Assembly: GCA_035574455.1 (NCBI GenBank)
Contig: DATLYT010000055.1
Span: forward strand, 1-23,194
Direction: 5' to 3'
DNA: 23,194 nucleotides
Source: DATLYT01 sp035574455
GTDB lineage: Bacteria; Bacteroidota; Ignavibacteria; UBA10030
Of this stretch, positions 7,507-14,265 are shown in pieces. Under the pieces are notes generated by a model. It was not told the origin of the DNA and did not search any database. It worked only from the letters and a program-made list of their open reading frames with translations. The position numbers and the translations under genes were made by a program. The first letter of the stretch is position 1; every line of letters begins with the position of its first letter.

Positions 7507-8496
7507 TTGGTTGAACGGAAACTGAATCTGACAGGAGTTGACACTGTTCAACTTCTCGGCTTTAACGACATTCATTTGCAGCAGATCGAAGATCGGTTTG
7601 ATGCGACCATTGCTGTTCGAGGAGATCAAATTACCGTACGAGGGGTGCAAGCAGAAGTCACAAAGGTTGAAAAAATATTTAAGGAGCTGCTATACATCCT
7701 GAACAAGAATGGGAACCTCACACCGAACGACGTTGAGACGGTGATCGACCTTGTGACCGTCAACGGCTCGACGCCGGAAGTCCCGACCGAAACCACGGGC
7801 GACGATCTCGACGCAGCGTTGCTGTACACGAAACTCGGCGCCATCAAACCAAAGACACCGGGACAGCGTCACTACGTCAGTCAAATCCTCAAGAATGACA
7901 TTGTGTTTGCTATCGGTCCGGCTGGGACCGGCAAGACCTATCTGGCGGTCGCAATGGCCGTCGCTGCTCTCAAGAATCGCGATGTGACGAAGATTGTGCT
8001 GTCACGGCCTGTTGTGGAAGCTGGCGAAAGCCTCGGTTTTTTGCCGGGAGATTTCCGTGAGAAAGTTGACCCCTACCTGCGGCCTCTCTATGATGCACTG
8101 GATGATATGCTGACGGCAGAAAAGTTGCGGAGCTACATGGAGAAGCATATCATCGAGATCGTACCGCTGGCGTACATGCGCGGGCGGACACTCCATAACT
8201 CCTTTGTCATTCTCGATGAAGCGCAGAATGCATCTGCACTGCAGATGAAGATGTTCCTCACTCGTCTCGGACTTCACTCGCGAGCGATTATTACGGGGGA
8301 TGTGACGCAGATTGATTTACCGCAAAAGACAACGTCGGGGTTAGTGCAGATTCAGGAAGTGTTGAAGAAAGTGCAGGGGGTGTCCTTTGTGTACTTTGAC
8401 AAGAACGATGTCGTCAGACACCGGTTAGTAAAGGATATTATCGACGCCTACGACCGGTTCCATACCAATAACGGTGAACAGAAGAGCGGCTCGTAA
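7507..8496 (+). CDS. phoH: PhoH-like ATPase
   Basis: 329 residues, a PhoH/PhoL-type P-loop ATPase expected in the cytoplasm. The start is TTG 7507, chosen because AAGGAGG (7491-7497) lies 9 nt upstream. Residues about 10-75 are the N-terminal KH-like region. The ATPase domain begins near residue 110 with TPGQRHYV, followed by Walker A GPAGTGKT (137-144), SRPVVEAGESLGFLPGD, and Walker B VILDEAQN (234-241), then TGDVTQIDLP. This matches the family's usual length and motif order. In many bacteria phoH sits beside ybeY and other RNA-processing genes, but here its neighbours are the LysM module and a convergent mazG. The precise biochemical role (often linked to RNA metabolism) is not settled. Confidence 0.95.
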   Translation: MVERKLNLTGVDTVQLLGFNDIHLQQIEDRFDATIAVRGDQITVRGVQAEVTKVEKIFKELLYILNKNGNLTPNDVETVIDLVTVNGSTPEVPTETTGDDLDAALLYTKLGAIKPKTPGQRHYVSQILKNDIVFAIGPAGTGKTYLAVAMAVAALKNRDVTKIVLSRPVVEAGESLGFLPGDFREKVDPYLRPLYDALDDMLTAEKLRSYMEKHIIEIVPLAYMRGRTLHNSFVILDEAQNASALQMKMFLTRLGLHSRAIITGDVTQIDLPQKTTSGLVQIQEVLKKVQGVSFVYFDKNDVVRHRLVKDIIDAYDRFHTNNGEQKSGS

Positions 8497-9276
8497 TTAT
8501 TCTTCTTCGGTTTCCTTGTGTTGATTCCAGAGCATGTCCATTTCTTCAAACGTGGCCTGCTCGAGTGTTTTGCCTTGTCGGTGGAGAGATTGTTCGATTC
8601 CTCGAAATCGTTTGATGAATTTTTCGTTCGCTTTCCGTAAGGCGAGTTCCGGATTGATGTGGACAAACCGGGCGTAGTTCACGAGAGCGAAGAGGAGGTC
8701 TCCGAATTCGTTTTCAATCTCTGCTTGGTTTGCCTTTCGCTCGGCTGCTCGGAATTCTCGAATTTCCTCCTCCACTTTTTTCCAAACTTCCTTCTTGTCT
8801 GTCCAGTCGAATCCAACTTTTGATGCCTTTTCCTGGAGCCGAGAAGCACGCAGGAGGGCGGGTAACTCCTTTGGCACGCCATCGAGCAACGAGCTTCGGC
8901 CTTCCGTCATCTTGATTTTTTCCCAGTTTGCCTTGACCTCGTGCGCTCCTGTTACTTTGGTTTTCCCAAAAACGTGCGGGTGTCGACGAATGAGCTTTTC
9001 CATCGAATGGGAAAGAACCTCATCAATGGTGAACGCACGTTCTTCTTCCGCCATCACCGAATGGAGGGCAACATGAAGGAGAAGGTCGCCCAACTCGGCT
9101 TTCAATTCAGCCATGTTTTTCTCGTCAATCGATTCGACCACTTCGTAGGCTTCTTCAATGAGGGAATGCCGGATCGATTGGTGTGTCTGTTCACGATCCC
9201 ACGGGCACTCGTTCCTCAACCGTCGGACAATGTCGAGATATTGCCCAAACAGTTCGTTCGTTTTCCGTTTTGTCAT
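8497..9276 (-). CDS. mazG: Nucleoside triphosphate pyrophosphohydrolase MazG
   Basis: 259 residues with the two tandem MazG domains of the full-length E. coli-type enzyme, which hydrolyses NTPs to NMP and pyrophosphate. Domain 1 shows CPWDREQTH, E41, E42 and E45 in EEAYEVVE, and ELGDLLLHV (E61, D64). Domain 2 shows VEEEIREF and NEFGDLLFALVNYAR. The glutamates and aspartates bind Mg. The start is the ATG at 9276, with AAGGAG just upstream on the minus strand. It is the only minus-strand gene in the window, and its stop codon abuts the phoH stop with no base between them. A promoter lies at 9301-9329. Confidence 0.96.
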   Translation of the reverse strand: MTKRKTNELFGQYLDIVRRLRNECPWDREQTHQSIRHSLIEEAYEVVESIDEKNMAELKAELGDLLLHVALHSVMAEEERAFTIDEVLSHSMEKLIRRHPHVFGKTKVTGAHEVKANWEKIKMTEGRSSLLDGVPKELPALLRASRLQEKASKVGFDWTDKKEVWKKVEEEIREFRAAERKANQAEIENEFGDLLFALVNYARFVHINPELALRKANEKFIKRFRGIEQSLHRQGKTLEQATFEEMDMLWNQHKETEEE

Positions 9277-9300
9277 AACAGCTCCTTGAGAATGTGCGCC

Positions 9301-9329
9301 ATCATAGCAAAAAGTTGGTGGAGATTCAA
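9301..9329 (-). promoter_or_regulatory. Sigma70-type promoter of mazG
   Basis: On the minus strand TTGAAT (9329-9324), a 17-nt spacer and TATGAT (9306-9301) lie about 25 nt before the mazG ATG. Transcription would begin near 9294. The boxes and spacing are close to the E. coli consensus. Confidence 0.65.
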
Positions 9330-9457
9330 TTCTTGAAGATTAGGGAGCTTCCTTGGTTCGCTTGAACAACTTCTTCCGCCTATCGATGGTACACGTTGTT
9401 TTTTAAGGGGAATATCGTTACCTTATTTTTGAGTGTGAGAAATACTGTGTCAAGCTT
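9330..9457. other. Divergent intergenic region, mazG to tRNA-Ala
   Basis: The gap between mazG (minus) and the tRNA gene (plus) should hold the tRNA promoter. The best candidate is weak: TTACCT (9418-9423), a 17-nt spacer and AATACT (9441-9446), only about 12 nt before the tRNA. I see no open frame worth calling. Confidence 0.3.
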
Positions 9458-9530
9458 GGGGCTGTAGCTCAGCTGGGAGAGCGCCTCGTTCGCAACGAGG
9501 AGGTCGTCGGTTCGATCCCGATCAGCTCCA
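9458..9530 (+). tRNA. tRNA-Ala (anticodon CGC)
   Basis: A 73-nt cloverleaf with every arm paired. The acceptor stem GGGGCTG/CAGCTCC includes the G3-U70 wobble pair that marks tRNA-Ala. The D stem is GCTC/GAGC, the anticodon stem CCTCG/CGAGG with loop TTCGCAA (anticodon CGC at 9491-9493, reading GCG), and the T arm GTCGG-TTCGATC-CCGAT. The discriminator base is A at 9530. CCA is not encoded, so the CCA-adding enzyme must supply it. Confidence 0.97.
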
Positions 9531-9555
9531 CAGTTTTGCCATCAATCGTTGTTTC

Positions 9556-9572
9556 ACTCGTCGGAGTTTTTT
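9556..9572 (+). terminator. Weak terminator candidate after tRNA-Ala
   Basis: ACTC, loop GTCG, GAGT, then a run of T to 9572. The stem is only 4 bp, so termination is doubtful. If it fails, the tRNA and the SRP RNA are one transcript. Confidence 0.3.
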
Positions 9573-9596
9573 GTTTGTCACAATTGAAGGTTTTCC

Positions 9597-9718
9597 AGAG
9601 GTCAAGCCTGCCCGCCGAAAGCGGGTCTGCGCGACAGAGCTTTGCCCAACCCCGCCAGGTCCGGAAGGAAGCAACGGTAAGCAAAAAGTTTTGTGCGACG
9701 CAGGGAAGCTTGACCTCT
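9597..9718 (+). ncRNA. ffs: Signal recognition particle RNA (4.5S type)
   Basis: The RNA scaffold of SRP, which binds Ffh and targets nascent membrane proteins. The near-invariant apical core CCAGGTCCGGAAGGAAGCAA is present, with the GGAA tetraloop at 9663-9666. The ends are set by a perfect terminal helix: AGAGGTCAAGC (9597-9607) pairs with GCTTGACCTCT (9708-9718). Further helices include CTGCG with CGCAG (9699-9703) and TTTGC with GCAAA. The length of about 122 nt fits the small bacterial type. An extra hairpin CCCGC-CGAAA-GCGGG (9611-9625) sits on the 5' strand. It starts 66 nt after tRNA-Ala. No clear terminator follows. Confidence 0.93.
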
Positions 9719-9879
9719 TTAGTTCTTGGGCCTCTCGCATGTTGGCATGCAGGGCTCGTGGTGAAAACTTCTGCGCGCATCCCATCAGCGCTTCACTTTG
9801 CCAGAGGCGGAGTGATCAATGATGGCTTAATTCACATGCTGTCTTTTCTTTTCACAATCTTCGTAGCCACCTTTTGTAC

Positions 9880-9919
9880 ACGCCTTTGGGACGTTGAAAC
9901 GTCCTCCGTTCGTAGGCGT
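9880..9919 (+). repeat. Two-part inverted repeat in the RNase leader
   Basis: The inner stem GGACGTT (9889-9895) / AACGTCC (9898-9904) has only a 2-nt gap. The outer stem ACGCCT (9880-9885) / AGGCGT (9914-9919) has unequal internal loops. It could be an RNA hairpin with a tightened loop or a protein-binding palindrome in DNA. Confidence 0.6.
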
Positions 9920-9991
9920 CGCTTCGGTCGATCTGAAACTCCTGAACGACGAGTGTTGGTGTCCGGCGGTCTTCTCCCGCACCGCGAGGGA

Positions 9992-10057
9992 CATGTTCCA
10001 GTTCGTCACGAGGCGTGCTGTTCTTCTTTCCACGCTCAAAGGCTCCGGTGGAACATG
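9992..10057 (+). repeat. Long-range inverted repeat covering the RNase gene ribosome-binding region
   Basis: CATGTTCCA (9992-10000) is perfectly complementary to TGGAACATG (10049-10057). The second arm includes the only G-rich stretch (GGTGGA, 10047-10052) before the ATG at 10065. A small CACG/CGTG hairpin (10007-10017) lies inside the 48-nt loop. If formed in the mRNA it would hinder ribosome binding. Confidence 0.5.
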
Positions 10058-10064
10058 GTACCTC

Positions 10065-11696
10065 ATGAAAAAAGAAATTATTATCAACTCCACGGCGAAC
10101 GAACATCGTATCGCCATTCTTGAAGACGGCAGACTAGCCGAACTATTTGTCGAAGCACCTGGTAAAGACCGCAACGTCGGCGATATCTACTTGGGCCGCG
10201 TGGCCAAAGTGATGCCGGGCATCCGCGCCGCGTTCATCGACATCGGCCTTCCACAGGACGCATTTCTCCATTTTTCGGATGTTGGAAGTTTACAAGATTA
10301 CAACGTCCTCTTTGAAGACGACGATGAAGAGGAGGACGAAGCTTCTCCAGCTTCCACGACTCCTCTCACACCGACCAACGGAGGCAACGGCGAAACAGTA
10401 GCCGTCGCAGCGCCTCCGCAGACCGCTCGCAGATCCCGACACCGCGAACAACCCGCGCCACGTCAACCCGAAGTCAACCTCGAAAAGGGTCAACAGCTGC
10501 TGGTTCAGATTACGAAAGAACCGGTGGGCAAAAAAGGTGTGCGTGTCCGTTCGGAAATTTCTCTGCCTGGACGCTTCCTGGTGCTATTGCCGTTTGTCGG
10601 AAAAGTTGGTGTCTCCAAGAAGCTCACGAACTTCAAAGAAAAGCGTCGCTTGCGAAAACTCGTACGCTCCCTGCTGCCGGAAAGCTTTGGGGCAATCATC
10701 CGCACGGTGGCGGAGGGGAAGAGTGAAGAAATGATCAAGCAAGACCTCGATGAGTTGTTGCGCACGTGGCGAAATATCGAGAAAGCTGTGAAGTCGGAAC
10801 AGGCGCCCGCATTACTCTACAAAGACATGAATACAACGTCCAGCGTCATTCGCGATCTTTTTTCAGCCGATGTGCACCGCGTTGTGGTGGATGATAAGAA
10901 GTTGTATAAGGAGATTCGCGCGTACGTGCAATGGATGTCGCCCGATATGGTGGACCGGCTTGAGCTGTACCGGGACAAGGAGCCGATCTTCGATAAGTTT
11001 GGAGTGGAGAAAGATATTCAGGCGTTGTTCAGCCGAAAAGTGTGGCTCAAGAGTGGAGGGTACCTCTACATCGAGAAGACGGAAGCGATGACAGTGATCG
11101 ATGTGAACAGCGGTCGGTACGCGGCCAAGAAAGAACAGGAGTTGAATTCTCTCCGCACGAACCTCGAAGCCGCACGTGAAGTCTGTCGGCAGATTCGCCT
11201 GCGCGACATCGGCGGCTTGATCATAATTGATTTCATCGACCTTGAAGACGAGAAGAACAAGAAGAAGGTGTACGACGAGATCAAGAAAGAGCTCCGTCGC
11301 GACCGCGCAAAGGTTACCGTTTTGCCGATGACGGAGTTTGGCTTGATCCAGATGACGCGGCAGCGCATCCGGCAGAGTGTCACGATGAGCTTCAGTGAAG
11401 CCTGTCCGACGTGCGGTGGTACCGGCATGGTGCAGTCGAAGGATGCAACGATGAACCAGATCGAGCGTTGGATCAAGCGCTTCAAGTCGGAATCTCGAGA
11501 GTTTCGCCTGGAATTGCATGTCAATCCGACTCTGGCGGAATATCTCAAACACGGCACCATCAGTCGCTTGACGAAGATGATGTTCAAATTCTTTGTCCGC
11601 ATCAAGCTTGTGCCGGATTCTTCTGTTCCGGTTGATGAGTTTCGCTTTATCTCGCTCAAACAGAACAAAGACATCACCGACCAGTATAAGGCATAA
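10065..11696 (+). CDS. rng: Ribonuclease E/G family endoribonuclease
   Basis: 543 residues. A single-strand-specific endoribonuclease of rRNA and mRNA processing. The start ATG 10065 gives MKKEIIINST, the normal family N-terminus. An S1 RNA-binding domain covers about residues 35-160 (GDIYLGRVAKVMPGIRAAF), split by an insert near 84-137 that is acidic, then rich in Thr/Pro/Ala and Arg. The DNase I-like catalytic domain keeps DVNSGR with D346 and N348, and IIDFID with D389. The spacing equals that of E. coli D303, N305 and D346. The Zn-link CPTCGG has C447 and C450, 101 residues after D346, as in E. coli. The C-terminus is short, without the degradosome scaffold of RNase E, so G-type is likelier. 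No strong Shine-Dalgarno is seen. Confidence 0.93.
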   Translation: MKKEIIINSTANEHRIAILEDGRLAELFVEAPGKDRNVGDIYLGRVAKVMPGIRAAFIDIGLPQDAFLHFSDVGSLQDYNVLFEDDDEEEDEASPASTTPLTPTNGGNGETVAVAAPPQTARRSRHREQPAPRQPEVNLEKGQQLLVQITKEPVGKKGVRVRSEISLPGRFLVLLPFVGKVGVSKKLTNFKEKRRLRKLVRSLLPESFGAIIRTVAEGKSEEMIKQDLDELLRTWRNIEKAVKSEQAPALLYKDMNTTSSVIRDLFSADVHRVVVDDKKLYKEIRAYVQWMSPDMVDRLELYRDKEPIFDKFGVEKDIQALFSRKVWLKSGGYLYIEKTEAMTVIDVNSGRYAAKKEQELNSLRTNLEAAREVCRQIRLRDIGGLIIIDFIDLEDEKNKKKVYDEIKKELRRDRAKVTVLPMTEFGLIQMTRQRIRQSVTMSFSEACPTCGGTGMVQSKDATMNQIERWIKRFKSESREFRLELHVNPTLAEYLKHGTISRLTKMMFKFFVRIKLVPDSSVPVDEFRFISLKQNKDITDQYKA

Positions 11697-11719
11697 CGTT
11701 CCTACGCACCGGAGGAATC

Positions 11720-12367
11720 ATGAAATTTTTTATCGACACGGCAAACATCGACGAAATCAAAGAGGCCGCCAGCTTAGGCGTTCTGGATGGGGTGACGACC
11801 AACCCCAGTCTTGTTGCCAAAGAAGGCAAAGATTTTCGGAAGCTGTTGGAAGAGATCTGCGCTATCGTGGATGGACCGATCAGCGCCGAAGTTGTGTCGA
11901 CCGACCTCGATGGTATTATGAAGGAAGCTCGCGAGCTGTCGAAGATTCATAAGAACATCGTTGTCAAAGTGCCCCTCATTAAAGAGGGACTGAAGGCCGT
12001 CAAATGTTTAAAGAACGAGGGCATTCGCACAAACGTAACGCTGTGCTTCTCGCCAAACCAGGCGCTGATGGCAGCGAAGGCGGGGGCGTATTTTATCAGC
12101 CCCTTCATCGGCCGTTTGGACGATATCAGCCAGACGGGTATGGAGTTGATTAAGCAGGTCGTCACGATTTATCGGAACTATCACTTTGAGACCGAAGTGC
12201 TTGTCGCCAGCGTCCGCCATCCGGTCCACGTGGTGGAGGCGGCGATGATTGGGGCGCATATTTGCACGATGCCATTCAAAGTCATCGACCAACTCATCAA
12301 GCATCCGCTGACCGATATCGGCCTGGAGAAGTTTTTGGCGGATTGGAAGAAAGCTCAATCGAAGTAA
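11720..12367 (+). CDS. fsa: Transaldolase-like fructose-6-phosphate aldolase (TalC/FSA family)
   Basis: 215 residues, the usual size of the short transaldolase/FSA family, acting in the cytoplasm on sugar phosphates (sedoheptulose-7-phosphate or fructose-6-phosphate). Visible marks are the opening MKFFIDTANIDEI, GVTTNPSL (24-31), the Schiff-base lysine K83 in IVVKVPL, TLCFSPNQA, and SPFIGRLDD. Family members split between true transaldolase and F6P aldolase activity; sequence alone does not settle this, though the MipB/TalC-type form in most bacteria is transaldolase. GGAGGA (11711-11716) precedes the ATG. It follows the RNase gene by 23 nt and precedes gcvT by 1 nt. Confidence 0.93.
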   Translation: MKFFIDTANIDEIKEAASLGVLDGVTTNPSLVAKEGKDFRKLLEEICAIVDGPISAEVVSTDLDGIMKEARELSKIHKNIVVKVPLIKEGLKAVKCLKNEGIRTNVTLCFSPNQALMAAKAGAYFISPFIGRLDDISQTGMELIKQVVTIYRNYHFETEVLVASVRHPVHVVEAAMIGAHICTMPFKVIDQLIKHPLTDIGLEKFLADWKKAQSK

Positions 12368-12368
12368 G

Positions 12369-13445
12369 ATGAAACGTACACCGTTCAACGACATCCATAA
12401 AGCGTTGGGTGCGAAGATGGTCGACTTTGCCGGTTTTGAGATGCCCGTTCAGTATTCCGGTATCATCGAAGAGCATTTGGCTGTGCGGAGGGCGGTCGGT
12501 CTGTTCGACGTCTCGCACATGGGTGAATTCGAGGTCAGGGGACGGGATGCACTGCCGTTTTTGCAATACGTTACCATCAACGACGTTGCGAAGCTGGCCG
12601 AAGGGAAAGTTCAATACACGGCGATGTGCTATGACAACGGAGGCATCGTGGACGACCTGTTGCTGTATCATCTCGGCGATCGGTATCTGCTTGTCGTCAA
12701 TGCCTCGAATATCCAGAAAGATTTCGAATGGCTGATGTCCCATCGTTTCGGCGACGTGCAGTTGACGGATGTCAGCGAGAGAACCGCGCTGCTTGCGGTG
12801 CAGGGTCCACAATCGCTCGCGACGCTGCAGAAGATTTCTTCCACGGATCTGTCGGCACTCGCGTACTACCACTTCACGCGCGGGACGATTGCCGGTATCC
12901 CCATGATAATTTCCCGTACAGGGTACACAGGGGAGCTTGGCTTTGAACTGTACCTGGAAGCGGAACCGTTGAATTGTGAAAAGGTCTGGAGGGCCATTGT
13001 TGAGGCAGGGAAGGAGTTTGGCATTTCCCCTGCTGGTCTCGGTGCTCGGGATACGCTGCGACTGGAAAAAGGCTTTTGTCTCTACGGCAACGATATCGAC
13101 CAGACGACGTTGCCACTCGAGGCAGGCTTGGGCTGGATTACGAAACTCGACAAAGGCGATTTTATCGGCAAGCAGGCTATGATGGAAGCGAAATCCTCAG
13201 GTTTGAAACGACGTCTCGTCGGTCTTACCTTGCCGGACAAGGTCATTGCTCGTCACGGTTATCCGTTGATGGTGAACGGTAGATCGGTAGGACACGTGAC
13301 GAGCGGAACATTCTCGCCCGTTCTCCAACGGGGCATTGCCATGGGCTATGTGGAGACGGCATATGCCTCAGTCGGTAGCACGGTCAACGTCCAGGTGCGC
13401 GGAAAGGATGTTCCAGCGACAATTGTAAAATTACCGTTTGTCTAA
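12369..13445 (+). CDS. gcvT: Glycine cleavage system T protein (aminomethyltransferase)
   Basis: 358 residues, full length for GcvT. It moves the aminomethyl group from the lipoylated H protein to tetrahydrofolate, releasing ammonia and 5,10-methylene-THF. Family marks are the N-terminal MKRTPFNDIHKALGAKMVDFAG, GLFDVSHMGE, the VNASNIQKDFEW stretch, SRTGYTGELGFELY and GLGARDTLRLEKGFCLYGND, followed by a C-terminal barrel (GHVTSGTFSPVL). The ATG lies 1 nt after the fsa stop, so translation is likely coupled. The H and P genes are not in the window. Confidence 0.96.
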   Translation: MKRTPFNDIHKALGAKMVDFAGFEMPVQYSGIIEEHLAVRRAVGLFDVSHMGEFEVRGRDALPFLQYVTINDVAKLAEGKVQYTAMCYDNGGIVDDLLLYHLGDRYLLVVNASNIQKDFEWLMSHRFGDVQLTDVSERTALLAVQGPQSLATLQKISSTDLSALAYYHFTRGTIAGIPMIISRTGYTGELGFELYLEAEPLNCEKVWRAIVEAGKEFGISPAGLGARDTLRLEKGFCLYGNDIDQTTLPLEAGLGWITKLDKGDFIGKQAMMEAKSSGLKRRLVGLTLPDKVIARHGYPLMVNGRSVGHVTSGTFSPVLQRGIAMGYVETAYASVGSTVNVQVRGKDVPATIVKLPFV

Positions 13446-13452
13446 CTCTCCT

Positions 13453-14241
13453 ATGAAAATCGACGTTACCTTTTCAGCAACGAATCTTGACGAACTTCAG
13501 CTACGTGATAAGAACGTGGTGGTGATCGATGTGCTCCGCTCCAGTACGACGGTCGTCACCGCGCTCGCGAACGGCGCGCGCGAAATCATTCCCGTCTCCA
13601 ATATCGAATCAGCAGTGAAGATTTCTGCCAGCTTGCTCGGTGATGTGACCGTGCGGGGAGGCGAGCGAAACGGGAAGATGATCCAGGGATTTAACCTCGG
13701 CAATTCTCCGCTGGAATATACGGAAGGGGCGGTGAAGGGGAAATCGATCATCTACTGCACCACGAATGGTTCAGTGGCGATGAACAAATGCCGCCACGCG
13801 CGGAACATGGCTGTTGCCGCGTTCATCAACATCTCGAAAGTGGCGGAATTTATGGCACAGGTCAACGATGAGTTCCTGATCATCTGTGCAGGGAATACCA
13901 CCGTGTCGCATGGGTTTTCCATGGAAGACGCAGTTTGCGCCGGCATGCTCATCCATAAAGTGCAGGAGGAGCAGCAACAGCAGGTCGAGTTTACGGATAC
14001 CTCGACGGCTGCGCTGAGTCTCTACCGCACGCACGGCCGGTCCATCCTCAAAATGTTGAAGAACACCGACCACGGAAAATATTTAGCCAGCATCGGTTTT
14101 GACGAAGACCTCAAAGCGTGCGCCAAAGTGGACTCTGTGCCTGTATTGCCGATGCTCGTGGGCACGAGCGTGAAATTGCCGAAGGAAGACCAACGCGCGC
14201 CGGATGCCGAGATTCCGGCTGTCGCAACGCCCAACTCATAG
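13453..14241 (+). CDS. comB: ComB-family protein (2-phosphosulfolactate phosphatase-like)
   Basis: 262 residues from ATG 13453. A TTG at 13438 in the same frame overlaps the gcvT stop and adds only MSNSP, so the ATG is preferred, although no Shine-Dalgarno is seen and coupling to gcvT (7 nt away) seems likely. Family marks are VVVIDVLRSSTTVVTAL, RGGERNG and GNSPLEY, then IIYCTTNGSVA, and ICAGNTTVSHGFSMEDAVCAG. The archaeal enzyme dephosphorylates 2-phosphosulfolactate in coenzyme M synthesis. Many bacteria carry ComB homologues without the rest of that pathway, so the true substrate here is uncertain. The C-terminal 20 residues are loose and charged. Confidence 0.9.
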   Translation: MKIDVTFSATNLDELQLRDKNVVVIDVLRSSTTVVTALANGAREIIPVSNIESAVKISASLLGDVTVRGGERNGKMIQGFNLGNSPLEYTEGAVKGKSIIYCTTNGSVAMNKCRHARNMAVAAFINISKVAEFMAQVNDEFLIICAGNTTVSHGFSMEDAVCAGMLIHKVQEEQQQQVEFTDTSTAALSLYRTHGRSILKMLKNTDHGKYLASIGFDEDLKACAKVDSVPVLPMLVGTSVKLPKEDQRAPDAEIPAVATPNS

Positions 14242-14265
14242 CGTCTTCAGAAAAGGAAGGCCGTT

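Larger units (their letters stand above)
9719..10064 (+). promoter_or_regulatory. Structured leader of the RNase E/G gene
   Basis: A 346-nt stretch between the SRP RNA and the RNase gene with no gene I can support. It holds a hairpin at 9730-9755 (GCATG-TTGG-CATGC core), a two-part stem at 9880-9919 and a long-range pairing at 9992-10057 that covers the ribosome-binding region. The reading frame of the RNase gene is open back to 9894, but that part has no family similarity. No convincing promoter was found, so the transcript may begin before the SRP RNA or within this leader. Confidence 0.5.

Noticed and set aside
9894..10064. N-terminal extension of the RNase E/G frame
   Set aside because: The family begins at MKKEIIIN (10065). 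The extension starts within an inverted repeat and has no similarity to the family.
9536..10123. A 195-codon plus-strand frame across the SRP RNA and leader
   Set aside because: It runs through the SRP RNA, has no ribosome-binding site of note and no recognisable protein pattern.
11066..11677. Minus-strand frame opposite the RNase E/G gene
   Set aside because: Shadow of a well-supported gene with conserved catalytic residues; its own product is low-complexity Ser/Arg/Phe.
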